DNA of 64,000 nucleotides from NCBI RefSeq assembly GCF_002150765.1, contig NZ_MUYM01000136.1:1-64000 (forward strand), given 5' to 3'. Positions 1-8,169 of the stretch are shown here, piece by piece. How positions within the stretch are numbered: position 1 is the first letter of the stretch; the number at the start of each line of letters is the position of its first letter. Source of the stretch: Lentzea kentuckyensis. GTDB taxonomy: Bacteria > Actinomycetota > Actinomycetes > Mycobacteriales > Pseudonocardiaceae. Below the pieces are notes generated by a model. That model saw only the letters and a list, made by a program, of their open reading frames with translations. It searched no databases and was not told where the DNA came from. The position numbers and the translations under genes are program-made.

Positions 1-134
1 GGAGCGGAATCTGGCTGGACAACAACTCTTCCTCCGGAAAGAACTTCTCGCGGGAACCCGCCCGGTCCTTGGTGCAGGAGTGGACACTTCAGGGCCGGGC
101 GGGTGGGAACAGGTCCGCGTTGGAGTGCCTCTGA
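1..134 (+). CDS. 3' end of a truncated gene, product unknown
   Basis: The window opens inside a reading frame (first complete codon at position 3) that runs about 43 codons to a TGA at 132-134. About 36 of the 43 codons end in G or C, as expected for coding DNA of this genome, and the other frames lack this bias. The visible C-terminus is hydrophilic (it contains IWLDNNSSSGKNFS) and has no motif I recognise. It is convergent with the DUF4142 gene. A weak stem (CACCAC at 143-148 with GTGGTG at 160-165) follows the stop and could terminate both. Seen: open frame and codon bias. Inferred: that it is a real gene tail. The rest lies outside the window. Confidence 0.5.
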   Translation, partial: SGIWLDNNSSSGKNFSREPARSLVQEWTLQGRAGGNRSALECL

Positions 135-183
135 CCTTGGGACACCACCTCCGTTTCCCGTGGTGCAACGGGGTCTTGCTGAA

Positions 184-894
184 TCACCGCACCGGTCGTC
201 GCGGGCGGAGTACTCGGAGCAGGAGGATCGTGAGGACCGCTCCCGCTGCGGTGACCGTGAGGATCACCCACATGTTCGGCCCCTCACCGGAGGCCAGGCT
301 GGCGTTGATGATGCCGCCGGCGGGCTGGGGTTCCGCGAACGACGAGTCGGCCGCGAGACCAGTGCTCTCCAGCAACGTCATGTGCTTCATCACAACGTCG
401 ATGCCGGCCTGCGCGAACCCGCGGATCGTGTCGTTGCGGGTCTGCGTGCGCACCTTCGCGATGAAGTTGAAGACCTGACCGTGCGCGGCACGCAGCCGGG
501 CGACGAAGGCGTTGTCGAACGCGTCTCCTTCGAGACCGTTCAGCTCGTCCATCCACGACTGCTGAGCCGGGTTCGGCACGTCCGGGGTGGTGAGCCCGAA
601 CTGGGCGGCCGTCTTCTTCGTCAGGTTGTCGAGCATCATGTGGTCGAGCATGATCATCTTGCCGATCTGCTTGACCCTGGCGTTCGACGCCTTGGTGGCC
701 GTGAGCTCGCCCATGGGCATTTCCCACAGGCCGGCCTGGCGCACCTTGTTCAGCAGTTCCCGGTCGTTCGCGGTCAGCGGTCCTGTCGGGGTGTCCATCA
801 CTCCCCCGGTGTCCGCGGGCTGCGCTGCAGCCGTCACGGTCAGGCCGGAGAAGAGGAACAACATCGCCAAGACGGTGGCGAGGGCTCTGGTCAT
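184..894 (-). CDS. DUF4142 family secreted/membrane-anchored protein
   Basis: The protein resembles the DUF4142 family: helical, predicted extracytoplasmic, with the family pattern of ND..L...V..AGL.E...G..A...A....VK..G..M..DH at about residues 40-85. A signal peptide (MTRALATVLAMLFLF, then an Ala-rich cleavage region) starts it. One membrane helix near the C-terminus (about 205-225) is followed by a basic tail, so it is probably anchored outside the cell. I chose ATG 894 because GAGGA lies ten bases upstream; an in-frame TTG at 918 has no ribosome site. It lies 66 bp behind the COG4315-type lipoprotein gene on the same strand and is probably co-transcribed with it. In other bacteria DUF4142 proteins often sit with envelope-stress sigma factors. 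Biochemical function is unknown. Confidence 0.85.
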   Translation of the reverse strand: MTRALATVLAMLFLFSGLTVTAAAQPADTGGVMDTPTGPLTANDRELLNKVRQAGLWEMPMGELTATKASNARVKQIGKMIMLDHMMLDNLTKKTAAQFGLTTPDVPNPAQQSWMDELNGLEGDAFDNAFVARLRAAHGQVFNFIAKVRTQTRNDTIRGFAQAGIDVVMKHMTLLESTGLAADSSFAEPQPAGGIINASLASGEGPNMWVILTVTAAGAVLTILLLRVLRPRRPVR

Positions 895-960
895 CGTCTT
901 GATGTCCTCGTTGTTCAAGGGGAGTCGGTCGGGGGATTTCGGGGGCTCGAGCAGCAGGGC

Positions 961-1557
961 TCAGTAACCGGGCGCTGCCGTGGGTGGCCCGGACTGCGGT
1001 GTCTGGGCGCCGGGGCTGGGGGACGTGCTCGGCGTGCTGCTGCTCTTGTTGCTGTTGTTCTGGGCTTTTCCGCCGGTGATCTTGGCGCCGTTGGGGGCGG
1101 TGACCCACCAGGTCCCGCCCTTTCCCTGCCCCTTCATGTCACCGGCCGCCTTGTCCTCGGCATAGATGTACTGCGGATAACCCGCGATGGTGAGCTGCTT
1201 GGTGCCGTCCGGCCTGGTCAGGACCCCCATGGAGATCGGATCCACACCAGTCGCCATCGGCGTCTTGTCCGCGAGCACCGGCTTCCACGCCTTGAGACAC
1301 TCGCCCTCGCAGTTGGACTTGGACGGCTTGGGCGTGTCCTTGTCGAAGCGGTAGAGCGGGAGCCCGTCGGCGTCGGTGACGAACCACCCCATCTGCTCGG
1401 TGTTCGCGATGAAGTACAGGTTCACATCGCCCAGATCAGCGGGTTTGGCCTTCAGGCCGCCAGGAGCGGCCTCCCCTCCAGGAGGGGTCTGGCTGCCGCA
1501 CGCCGTGAGCGAGATAGCCAGTGCCGCCAGGGCGGTGATCGCTGGTCCACGTCGCAT
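961..1557 (-). CDS. Secreted lipoprotein with COG4315-type repeats
   Basis: Lipoprotein of about 198 residues. The signal peptide ends in a lipobox (LAISLTAC), so it should be lipid-anchored outside the membrane. The body carries two copies of the secreted-repeat motif (PF03640, COG4315): a degenerate GWFVTDADGLPLYRFDKDT with a paired NCEGECLKAWKPV segment, then LTIAGYPQYIYAEDKAAGD. The C-terminus is low-complexity Ser/Pro/Thr, typical of a cell-wall spacer. ATG 1557 is preceded by AAAGGA at good spacing; the longer TTG start at 1575 lacks one. A SigL-like promoter motif sits just upstream, which ties the gene to the divergent ECF sigma factor. The reaction, if any, is unknown; redox or metal roles have been proposed for the family. 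Confidence 0.85.
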   Translation of the reverse strand: MRRGPAITALAALAISLTACGSQTPPGGEAAPGGLKAKPADLGDVNLYFIANTEQMGWFVTDADGLPLYRFDKDTPKPSKSNCEGECLKAWKPVLADKTPMATGVDPISMGVLTRPDGTKQLTIAGYPQYIYAEDKAAGDMKGQGKGGTWWVTAPNGAKITGGKAQNNSNKSSSTPSTSPSPGAQTPQSGPPTAAPGY

Positions 1558-1589
1558 CGGCAGGTCCTTTCTCAACTGGGGTACCGAGG

Positions 1590-1617
1590 AGTACGGACAC
1601 GATCAGGCAACGGTTCA
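1590..1617 (-). promoter_or_regulatory. Candidate SigL-type ECF promoter
   Basis: On the minus strand TGAACC (1617-1612) is followed after exactly 16 bases by CGTACT (1595-1590). Mycobacterial SigL promoters are described as TGAACC with a CGT-type -10 about 16 bases away. The motif would start transcription about 25 bases before ATG 1557 of the lipoprotein gene, with the divergent sigma gene beginning 55 bp away. No equivalent TGAACC is visible in front of the sigma gene itself. Confidence 0.55.
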
Positions 1618-1671
1618 CGGGGTTCGTGAGGAATATTTGCCTCTCGACTTGAGACGGTTCTTGAGGCAAGG

Positions 1672-2241
1672 ATGTCCCCCGTGGCGCGGCATAGACGTCA
1701 ACGCGAGTTAGACGAACAATCACCAAGACCGGGGTCTCTCGAAGAAGAGTTGATCCGTCGGCTGTACGAGGAATTCGGTAGTGCCCTGCTGGGACACTGC
1801 ATGAGGTTGACTGGCCATGATCGTCAATGGGCAGAGGACATCGTGCAGGAAACCCTGGTCAGGGCATGGCGCAACGCCGAAAAACTCGAGCGTGACCCGG
1901 TGCTCCTGCGGTCGTGGTTGTTCACGGTGGCAAGGCGGTTGGTCATTGACGACAGACGTAAGAGAAGCGTCCGTCCGCAGGAGTTCGAACTGACCCCTTC
2001 GGACGAGTCGCCTTCGGGCGGCGAGGAGGATCGCACCCTCGCAGCGATCGTCGTCGCCGAGGCGATGAACGGTCTCTCTGAGGAACACCGGGAGGCTATT
2101 CTCGAGACCTATCTGCGGGACCGCACCGTCGGTGAGGCCGCGGCGGCACTGGGTGTGCCACCGGGAACGGTCAAGTCGAGGGTGTACTACGCGCTCCGTG
2201 CGTTGCGGCGTGCGTTGCACGATCGGGGAGAGACGCGGTGA
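1672..2241 (+). CDS. ECF sigma factor, SigL-like
   Basis: 189-residue group IV sigma factor. Region 2 (about residues 28-95) contains the LLGHCMRLTGHDRQWAEDIVQETLVRAWRN stretch for -10 recognition, in which AEDIVQ and RAWRN are the family signatures. Region 4 (about 125-180) holds the helix-turn-helix VGEAAAALGVPPGTVKSRVY. The ATG at 1672 has GAGG six bases upstream; a GTG at 1681 is an alternative. It overlaps the anti-sigma gene by 4 bp, so the two are translationally coupled. Pairing with a zinc anti-sigma protein and a divergent lipoprotein recalls the SigL/RslA system of mycobacteria, which senses oxidising conditions through the anti-sigma. SigL rather than another ECF group is an inference from the partner and the promoter motif. 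Confidence 0.9.
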   Translation: MSPVARHRRQRELDEQSPRPGSLEEELIRRLYEEFGSALLGHCMRLTGHDRQWAEDIVQETLVRAWRNAEKLERDPVLLRSWLFTVARRLVIDDRRKRSVRPQEFELTPSDESPSGGEEDRTLAAIVVAEAMNGLSEEHREAILETYLRDRTVGEAAAALGVPPGTVKSRVYYALRALRRALHDRGETR

Positions 2242-2984
2242 CAACGGCACCAGATCACCTCGACGTAGCCGCCTACGTGCTCGGCATCCTCGATGCCGAT
2301 GAGGTGGAGGCGTTCGAGAACCACCTGACGGAATGTCGCAGGTGTGCCCTTGACCTGCGCGACTTCGCGGTGGTGCCCGACCTCATCGACGAGGCCGACG
2401 CGGGTGGAATGCTGCGCGGAACAGCGCCGGAGCGCCCGGACGGCAAGTCGGTGCGGGTCATGCTCGACGCCGTAGCGGCGCGCAGGAAGCGCCGCCGGTG
2501 GTTCGTCGCCCAGGGTGTCGCGGCCGCCGCCGCCGGCATCGTGGCGGTGACGATAGTCGCGACGACGCTGGTCGTGCGCGGCAGCGGTGACGGCTCCAAC
2601 CAGGCCGCCGGCCCGAACCCGAACACGACGACGACGTCGCAGACGCGGGTGGCGAACAACTCCACCGACTCGTCGATGAAGGTGCAGCAGCAGGATCCGA
2701 ACAGCGGTGTCTTCACCAAGATCACCGCCTCGGACGAGGCGTGGGGAACCTCGATGGACATCGAGGTCAGCGGCATGTCCGGGCCCAGCCGGGGCTCGCT
2801 CGTCGCGGTCGGCCGCGCGGGCCGTGTCGCGCAGGTCACCTCGTGGTACGCACCGGAACCGGTGGCGGGCGACAAGAAGACCATTCGCCTGCAGGCGAAC
2901 GTGGCCATGCGCTGGCACGAGATCGCTACGTTCCGGATCGTCGACGAGAACGGCAAGACGCTGCTCGAGGCCGTCGCTTCCTGA
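2238..2984 (+). CDS. Zinc-binding anti-sigma factor, RslA-like
   Basis: 248 residues. The N-terminal ZAS domain carries HLTECRRC (H-x3-C-x2-C at about residues 28-35), the zinc ligands of redox-sensitive anti-sigma factors. One transmembrane helix follows at about 88-112 (an Ala/Val-rich segment after RRKRRR). The outside part is a Gly/Ser/Asn-rich linker and a small beta-rich domain (about 165-248). It should hold the upstream sigma factor at the membrane until zinc loss or an outside signal frees it. The GTG start at 2238 overlaps the sigma stop codon by 4 bp. A strong terminator ends the operon 20 bp downstream. Confidence 0.88.
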   Translation: MTTAPDHLDVAAYVLGILDADEVEAFENHLTECRRCALDLRDFAVVPDLIDEADAGGMLRGTAPERPDGKSVRVMLDAVAARRKRRRWFVAQGVAAAAAGIVAVTIVATTLVVRGSGDGSNQAAGPNPNTTTTSQTRVANNSTDSSMKVQQQDPNSGVFTKITASDEAWGTSMDIEVSGMSGPSRGSLVAVGRAGRVAQVTSWYAPEPVAGDKKTIRLQANVAMRWHEIATFRIVDENGKTLLEAVAS

Positions 2985-3004
2985 CCCTTCCCGACACCAG
3001 CCCA

Positions 3005-3050
3005 CTGCCCCTGCGGGATCCGTGAGATCCTGTAGGGGCAGTTGTCGTTT
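3005..3050 (+). terminator. Rho-independent terminator of the sigma/anti-sigma operon
   Basis: Arms 3005-3020 and 3026-3041 pair as CTGCCCCT/AGGGGCAG outside and GGATC/GATCC inside, separated by a 3x3 internal loop, with a five-base loop cgtga. TTGTCGTTTT follows directly. It lies 21 bp after the anti-sigma stop. Confidence 0.85.
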
Positions 3051-3066
3051 TGGGGAGGCAGTACAC

Positions 3067-3477
3067 GTGGCTATAGGCCCGTCAGCGATCGAACGCTGGC
3101 TCGATCTGTCCACTGAGGAGCTGCGCGCGCAGGTCAAGCAGCTCGTGTCCGCCCGGCTACCGGACGATCACGCGGTGTGGCAGGCGATCCGGCGTCATCC
3201 GGCTCTGGTTCCACGCATCCGCGGTGTCCTCTCCGGACTCAGCGCGACGGCGGCCGGGAGCAAGGACGAGGCCATGCAGAAGGTGTGGATCTCCAAGGCG
3301 CGCGCCGCCCTGGACACGGTCACGCCGCCGCCGGTGAAAGCCGTGCGCAAGCCGAAGGTTGAAGAGGCTCCCGCCGAGGAACCCGAACCCGTGATCGAAC
3401 TGCGGGAACCCGAACCGCCACAGCTCAGGCAGCCCCACAAGGCCATTCCGACGATGCTCTTCCAGGAACCGAGCTAG
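3067..3477 (+). CDS. Hypothetical protein with Glu/Pro-rich tail
   Basis: 136-residue cytoplasmic protein that I do not assign to a family. Residues 1-95 look alpha-helical (AIERWLDLSTEELRAQV, then a Lys/Ala-rich segment). The tail (about 96-136) is a charged, disordered Pro/Glu run such as EEAPAEEPEPVIEL. The GTG at 3067 is chosen because GGGGAGG lies about eight bases upstream and just after the terminator of the previous operon. It runs 13 bp ahead of the DUF1232 gene on the same strand, so the two probably share a transcript. Confidence 0.75.
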   Translation: MAIGPSAIERWLDLSTEELRAQVKQLVSARLPDDHAVWQAIRRHPALVPRIRGVLSGLSATAAGSKDEAMQKVWISKARAALDTVTPPPVKAVRKPKVEEAPAEEPEPVIELREPEPPQLRQPHKAIPTMLFQEPS

Positions 3478-3490
3478 GGAGCGGTAGCAG

Positions 3491-3961
3491 ATGGTCGTCT
3501 TCGGATCGCTCATCTCCCTGTCCGGCCTGCTGATCCTGTTGTTCCGCACCGCGAGCCTGGGTGGGCTCAGCCCCGCCGTCGTCGGCTGGGTGATGATCCC
3601 GCTCGGCCTGGTGTTCGTGGTGCTGGGCGTCCTGCGCAACCGGCGCAAGCGCTCGCGGAAGGGTCCCGGCCCGGTCGGCAACCCGATCCAGCGCGCGAAG
3701 GCGTTGCCGCGGCTGTGGAAGGCCTGGCGCAGCGGCAACTATCCCGAGTTGCCGCGCAGCCAGGTGGTGATGTGGGCGGTGGCGCTGGTCTACCTGGTGT
3801 CGCCGATCGACGTCCTGCCGGAGTTCCTGCCGGTGATCGGTGTGACCGACGACGCTGGTGTGCTGGTGTGGCTGCTCAGCAGCCTCTCCATCACCTCAGG
3901 CACGTTCCTGCGCTGGGAGAAGGATCATCGCGACCCGAGTCGCGGGATCGAGTCCCCTTGA
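3491..3961 (+). CDS. YkvA-type DUF1232 membrane protein
   Basis: 156 residues. Two N-terminal membrane helices (about 4-22 and 27-46) precede a basic loop RNRRKRSRKG. The DUF1232 core follows at about 95-135 with the family signature YLVSPIDVLPEFLPVIGVTD and a third hydrophobic segment. The family is widespread and its function is unknown. The last 66 bp overlap the 3' end of the convergent GNAT gene, an unusually long tail-to-tail overlap. Confidence 0.85.
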   Translation: MVVFGSLISLSGLLILLFRTASLGGLSPAVVGWVMIPLGLVFVVLGVLRNRRKRSRKGPGPVGNPIQRAKALPRLWKAWRSGNYPELPRSQVVMWAVALVYLVSPIDVLPEFLPVIGVTDDAGVLVWLLSSLSITSGTFLRWEKDHRDPSRGIESP

Positions 3962-4393
3962 GGCCTCCGCGCGCATGACTTCGGTCAGGCCGGGAGAAGT
4001 CTCGGTCACGGCGCGGAATCCCAGGCGCTCGTAGTACGGCTGGTTCCACGGCACGTCGCGGAACGTCGTCAGCGTCACCGCGCGCTCGCCGCTGGTCACG
4101 TACTCGATCAGCGCCGCGCCGATCCCCTGACGGGCGTGCGACGGATGCACACAGACCTGGTGGACGTGCGTGGCGCCGTCGACGTCGCCGACCGCGATGA
4201 ACGCCACCGGCACGCCTTCCGCGCCGATGGCGACCCAGACTTCGCTGGCGGCGAGGTCCTCCAGGGACATCGGGTCGTCGTCGGCGATCTCGGGCATTCC
4301 GACGTCGCGGAACGGCTCTCCGGAGGCGATTTCGATCTCCTGGAGGTACGGCAGTTCGGCTGGTTGGGCGAGACGGATCAACACGCCCGTCAT
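3896..4393 (-). CDS. GNAT family N-acetyltransferase
   Basis: 165 residues with a complete GNAT fold. Motif A is VCVHPSHARQGIGAALIEYV, in which RQGIG binds the acetyl-CoA pyrophosphate. Motif B is TTFRDVPWNQPYYERLGFRAV, in which YYERLGF is the typical C-terminal signature. The protein ends LDPATRVAMIL, a tail common in uncharacterised actinobacterial GNATs. Substrate unknown. ATG 4393 is used; a TTG at 4426 is in frame but has no ribosome site. Divergent from the receiver-PP2C gene with about 50 bp between starts, and it overlaps the DUF1232 gene by 66 bp. Confidence 0.85.
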   Translation of the reverse strand: MTGVLIRLAQPAELPYLQEIEIASGEPFRDVGMPEIADDDPMSLEDLAASEVWVAIGAEGVPVAFIAVGDVDGATHVHQVCVHPSHARQGIGAALIEYVTSGERAVTLTTFRDVPWNQPYYERLGFRAVTETSPGLTEVMRAEASRGLDPATRVAMILLPAQERA

Positions 4394-4426
4394 CCTGGTA
4401 GGTCGGACTCGGACCGCGCAGCCCAA

Positions 4427-4434
4427 TAACGTTA
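4427..4434. promoter_or_regulatory. TAACGTTA palindrome between divergent genes
   Basis: A perfect 8-bp AT-rich palindrome in otherwise GC-rich DNA, 12 bp before the ATG at 4447 and 34 bp before the GNAT start. It could be part of a -10 region or a short operator. Nothing more is visible. Confidence 0.3.
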
Positions 4435-4446
4435 AAGTCCGACTCG

Positions 4447-5588
4447 ATGCGAACCAAGACCGTGCGCGTCCTCCTGGTCGAGGACGACGATGGCGACGCC
4501 GTGCTCGTCGAGGCGCTGCTCGAAGAAGCGAGCGCGCCGTTCATCCTGTCCCGCGCCGGAACGCTGGCGGAGGCGGAGCGCAAGCTCTCCGACGCCGAGT
4601 GCGTGCTGCTCGACCTCGGCCTGCCGGACTCGCAGGGGCTCGATGGCCTGCACAGGTTGCTCGGCAAACCGAACGCCCCTGCCATCCTCGTGCTGACCGG
4701 GCGCGACGACGAACGCGAAGGCATCGAGGCGGTCGCGGCGGGCGCCGAGGACTACCTGATCAAGGGGCAGGTCGACGGCGAACTGCTGCTGCGCGGCGTC
4801 CGGTACGCGGTCGAACGGCGCCGCGCGGAGGACGCCCAGCGCCGGCTGCGCGAGGCCGAACTGCTCGCCGCGGAACGGGGCCGCCTCGAACGCGGCCTGC
4901 TCCCTCCCCCGCTGCTGCAGAACTCGGACGTGAACCTCGAGGTCCGCTACCAGCCCGGCGGTCAGCGGATGCTGCTCGGCGGCGACTTCTACGACGCGGT
5001 CGGCATGCCGGACGGCACCGTCCACGCGATCATCGGCGACGTCTGCGGGCACGGCCCGGACGAGGCGGCGCTGGGCGTCTGCCTGCGCATCGCGTGGCGT
5101 GCGCTGGTGCTGGCCGGGGAGCCACCGGAGAAGGTGCTGCACACGCTCGACCAGGTGCTGGTCGCGGAACGGCACGGCGCGGGCATCTTCACCACGGCGT
5201 GCATGGTCACCGTGGCACCGGACCGCCGGTCGGCCCGCTACTTCCTGGCCGGGCACCCCGAGCCGTTGCTGATGGTGGGCAGCCAGATCGTGGACCTGCC
5301 CCAGTCGAAGATCGGCGTGCCGCTCGGCGTCCTGCCCGACTACGCGTGGACCGGTGTGGACGTGCAGCTGCCGTCCGGCTGGTCACTTGCCTGCTACACG
5401 GATGGATTGATCGAAGGCCGGGTACCTGACGACACGGACCGGCTCGGCGTCGAGCGCCTGTGCGACATCCTGCAGGGGCACCTGCGGGCCGGACCGAACT
5501 GGATGGACGCCGTCATCGCGGAGGTGACGGAGCTCAACGGAGGGGCACTCGACGACGACGTGGCCATCCTGCTGCTGAAGGACGGACA

Positions 5589-5592
<4 letters not shown>
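4447..5592 (+). CDS. Response regulator with PP2C (SpoIIE-type) phosphatase output
   Basis: 381 residues. Receiver domain (about 6-120): acidic pocket D13/D14, phospho-acceptor D56 in LLDLGLPDS, and the Thr and Lys of VLTGRDD and YLIKGQ. A short coiled-coil linker (about 125-150, ERRRAEDAQRRLREAELL) leads to a PPM/SpoIIE phosphatase domain (about 155-381). Its metal-binding motifs are GGDFYDAV, IGDVCGHGPDEAAL, CYTDGLIEGR and the final DDDVAILLL. Phosphorylation of the receiver should switch dephosphorylation of a partner, typically an anti-anti-sigma factor. It overlaps the following kinase gene by 4 bp, so the kinase is its likely phosphodonor. No clear Shine-Dalgarno lies before ATG 4447, so a leaderless start or GTG 4462 is possible. 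Confidence 0.92.
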
Positions 5593-7110
<1,518 letters not shown>

Positions 7111-7118
<8 letters not shown>

Positions 7119-7551
7119 GTCACCGCTGAACGTGATCGACGTCCTGCTCGTCGAGGACGATCCGGGCGACGCCCTGATGACGCAGGAAGCGTTCGAGCAC
7201 CACAAGATCCGCAACACCCTGCACGTGGTGAAGGACGGCGTGGAGGCGCTGGAGTTCCTGCGCCGGCAGGGCCAGTACGAGAACGCGCCCCGGCCGGGGC
7301 TGATCCTGCTGGACCTGAACCTGCCCCGCAAGGACGGGCGCGAGGTGCTCAGCGAGGTCAAGGCCGACGCCGAACTCCGGTCGATCCCCGTCGTGGTCCT
7401 GACCACCTCGGAGGCGGAGGAGGACATCCTGCGCAGCTACAGCCTGTACGCCAACGCTTACGTCACCAAGCCGGTGGACTTCGACCGGTTCATCGAGGTC
7501 GTTCGTCAGATCGACGACTTCTTCGTCACTGTAGTGAAGCTGCCCCGCTGA
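7111..7551 (+). CDS. Single-domain response regulator, Rcp1-like
   Basis: 146 residues, a stand-alone receiver without an output domain. Acidic pair D16/D17, phospho-acceptor D68 in LLDLNLPRKDG, the signalling Thr in VVLTTSEAEED and the Lys in YVTKPVDF are all present. The DLNLPRKDGREVL pattern and the length are those of Rcp1, the partner of cyanobacterial phytochrome kinases. The gene overlaps the kinase gene by 8 bp and has GAGG six bases before its ATG. It probably acts as phosphate sink or shuttle for the adjacent kinase. The 3' end overlaps the convergent zinc-finger gene by 26 bp. Confidence 0.92.
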
Positions 7552-7966
7552 TCACCGCGGCGCTGAAGTCGAGGCACGACCGGCAGATCCTCGCTTCGGC
7601 GCCCTCGTGCACCGGCGCGGTCGCGCTGCAGAACGAGCAGTCGCCGACCTCGGCGACCTGAGCCTCGGTGATGCAGACGTTGCAGATCAACGCGGCGGGC
7701 CCGGCCATCATCTTGTCGACCTCGTCGGCGACGCGCCCGCAGAACCAGCACCGCTCGGTCCGCTTGGACTGCTCGACGATCTGGTGCACGCGCTGGTGGC
7801 TCATCTTGAGCGCTTCCGCGATCTCGCGCATCGAGCCCCCGGCGCGGTGCAGTCGCAGCACGCTGTGGTGGTAGACGGCCTTGGAGATGTCGGCCTGGTC
7901 CTGAGCAGCAGCAGCGAGCGTGCCCGCCTTGCGGGCCGCTGCCAGCAGTTCTTCGTCAAGCGTCAT
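7526..7966 (-). CDS. HTH protein with ClpX-type zinc finger
   Basis: 146 residues. The N-terminal part (about 30-65) holds a helix-turn-helix, GGSMREIAEALKMSHQRVHQIVE. The C-terminal part is Cys-rich: CWFCGR and CNVCI form one ClpX-like C4 zinc finger (about 73-98), and CSFC and CRSC a second CxxC pair (about 109-130). A DNA-binding role is inferred from the HTH; the finger may mediate dimerisation, as in ClpX. Its upstream region carries a striking cluster of GTCTAG half-sites, so self-regulation is likely. The target pathway is unknown. Confidence 0.8.
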   Translation of the reverse strand: MTLDEELLAAARKAGTLAAAAQDQADISKAVYHHSVLRLHRAGGSMREIAEALKMSHQRVHQIVEQSKRTERCWFCGRVADEVDKMMAGPAALICNVCITEAQVAEVGDCSFCSATAPVHEGAEARICRSCLDFSAAVISGAASLQ

Positions 7967-7969
7967 GGC

Positions 7970-8005
7970 GTCTAGCGTAGCTAGACGCGTCTAGGGTGTC
8001 TAGAC
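7970..8005. promoter_or_regulatory. Cluster of GTCTAG/CTAGAC half-sites, putative operator
   Basis: GTCTAG occurs at 7970, 7989 and 7998, and CTAGAC at 7981 and 8000, giving three overlapping dyads. These include the perfect 14-mer CTAGACGCGTCTAG (7981-7994) and the perfect 8-mer GTCTAGAC (7998-8005). Four CTAG tetramers within 36 bp is notable because CTAG is generally rare in bacterial genomes. The cluster starts 4 bp before the ATG of the HTH/zinc-finger gene, so it covers that gene's promoter or start region. Confidence 0.6.
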
Positions 8006-8016
8006 AGTGCGGCGGA

Positions 8017-8169
8017 TCAGTCCACGCTTCGCACGATGGCCGGGTCGTCGTCGGCCTGCACGACCCACTGCTGGGGTTCACGCGGCTCGGGGACGACCGG
8101 CGCCCAGATTCCCGTTCCGCCCGGACGGACGACGTCCTTGCTGGCAAGTACTTCCTCTAACGCAGTCAT
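8017..8169 (-). CDS. 50-residue protein coupled to PlsC, function unknown
   Basis: A 50-codon ORF whose ATG overlaps the PlsC stop as ATGA (8166-8169), the classic sign of translational coupling. It begins MTALEEVLASKDVV, continues GGTGIWAPVVPEPREPQQW and ends VQADDDPAIVRSVD. The composition is acidic and Pro-rich, with no membrane helix, cysteine or signal peptide. I do not recognise it. It lies just upstream of the GTCTAG cluster and the HTH gene, all on the minus strand, so PlsC, this ORF and the HTH gene could be read together. Support is the coupling and open frame only. Confidence 0.6.
   Translation of the reverse strand: MTALEEVLASKDVVRPGGTGIWAPVVPEPREPQQWVVQADDDPAIVRSVD

Noticed and set aside
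103..1629. A 508-codon open frame on the plus strand across the DUF4142 and lipoprotein genes
   Set aside because: It is a shadow of the minus-strand genes: Arg/Gly-rich, low information, no domain, and the minus frames carry signal peptides and family motifs.
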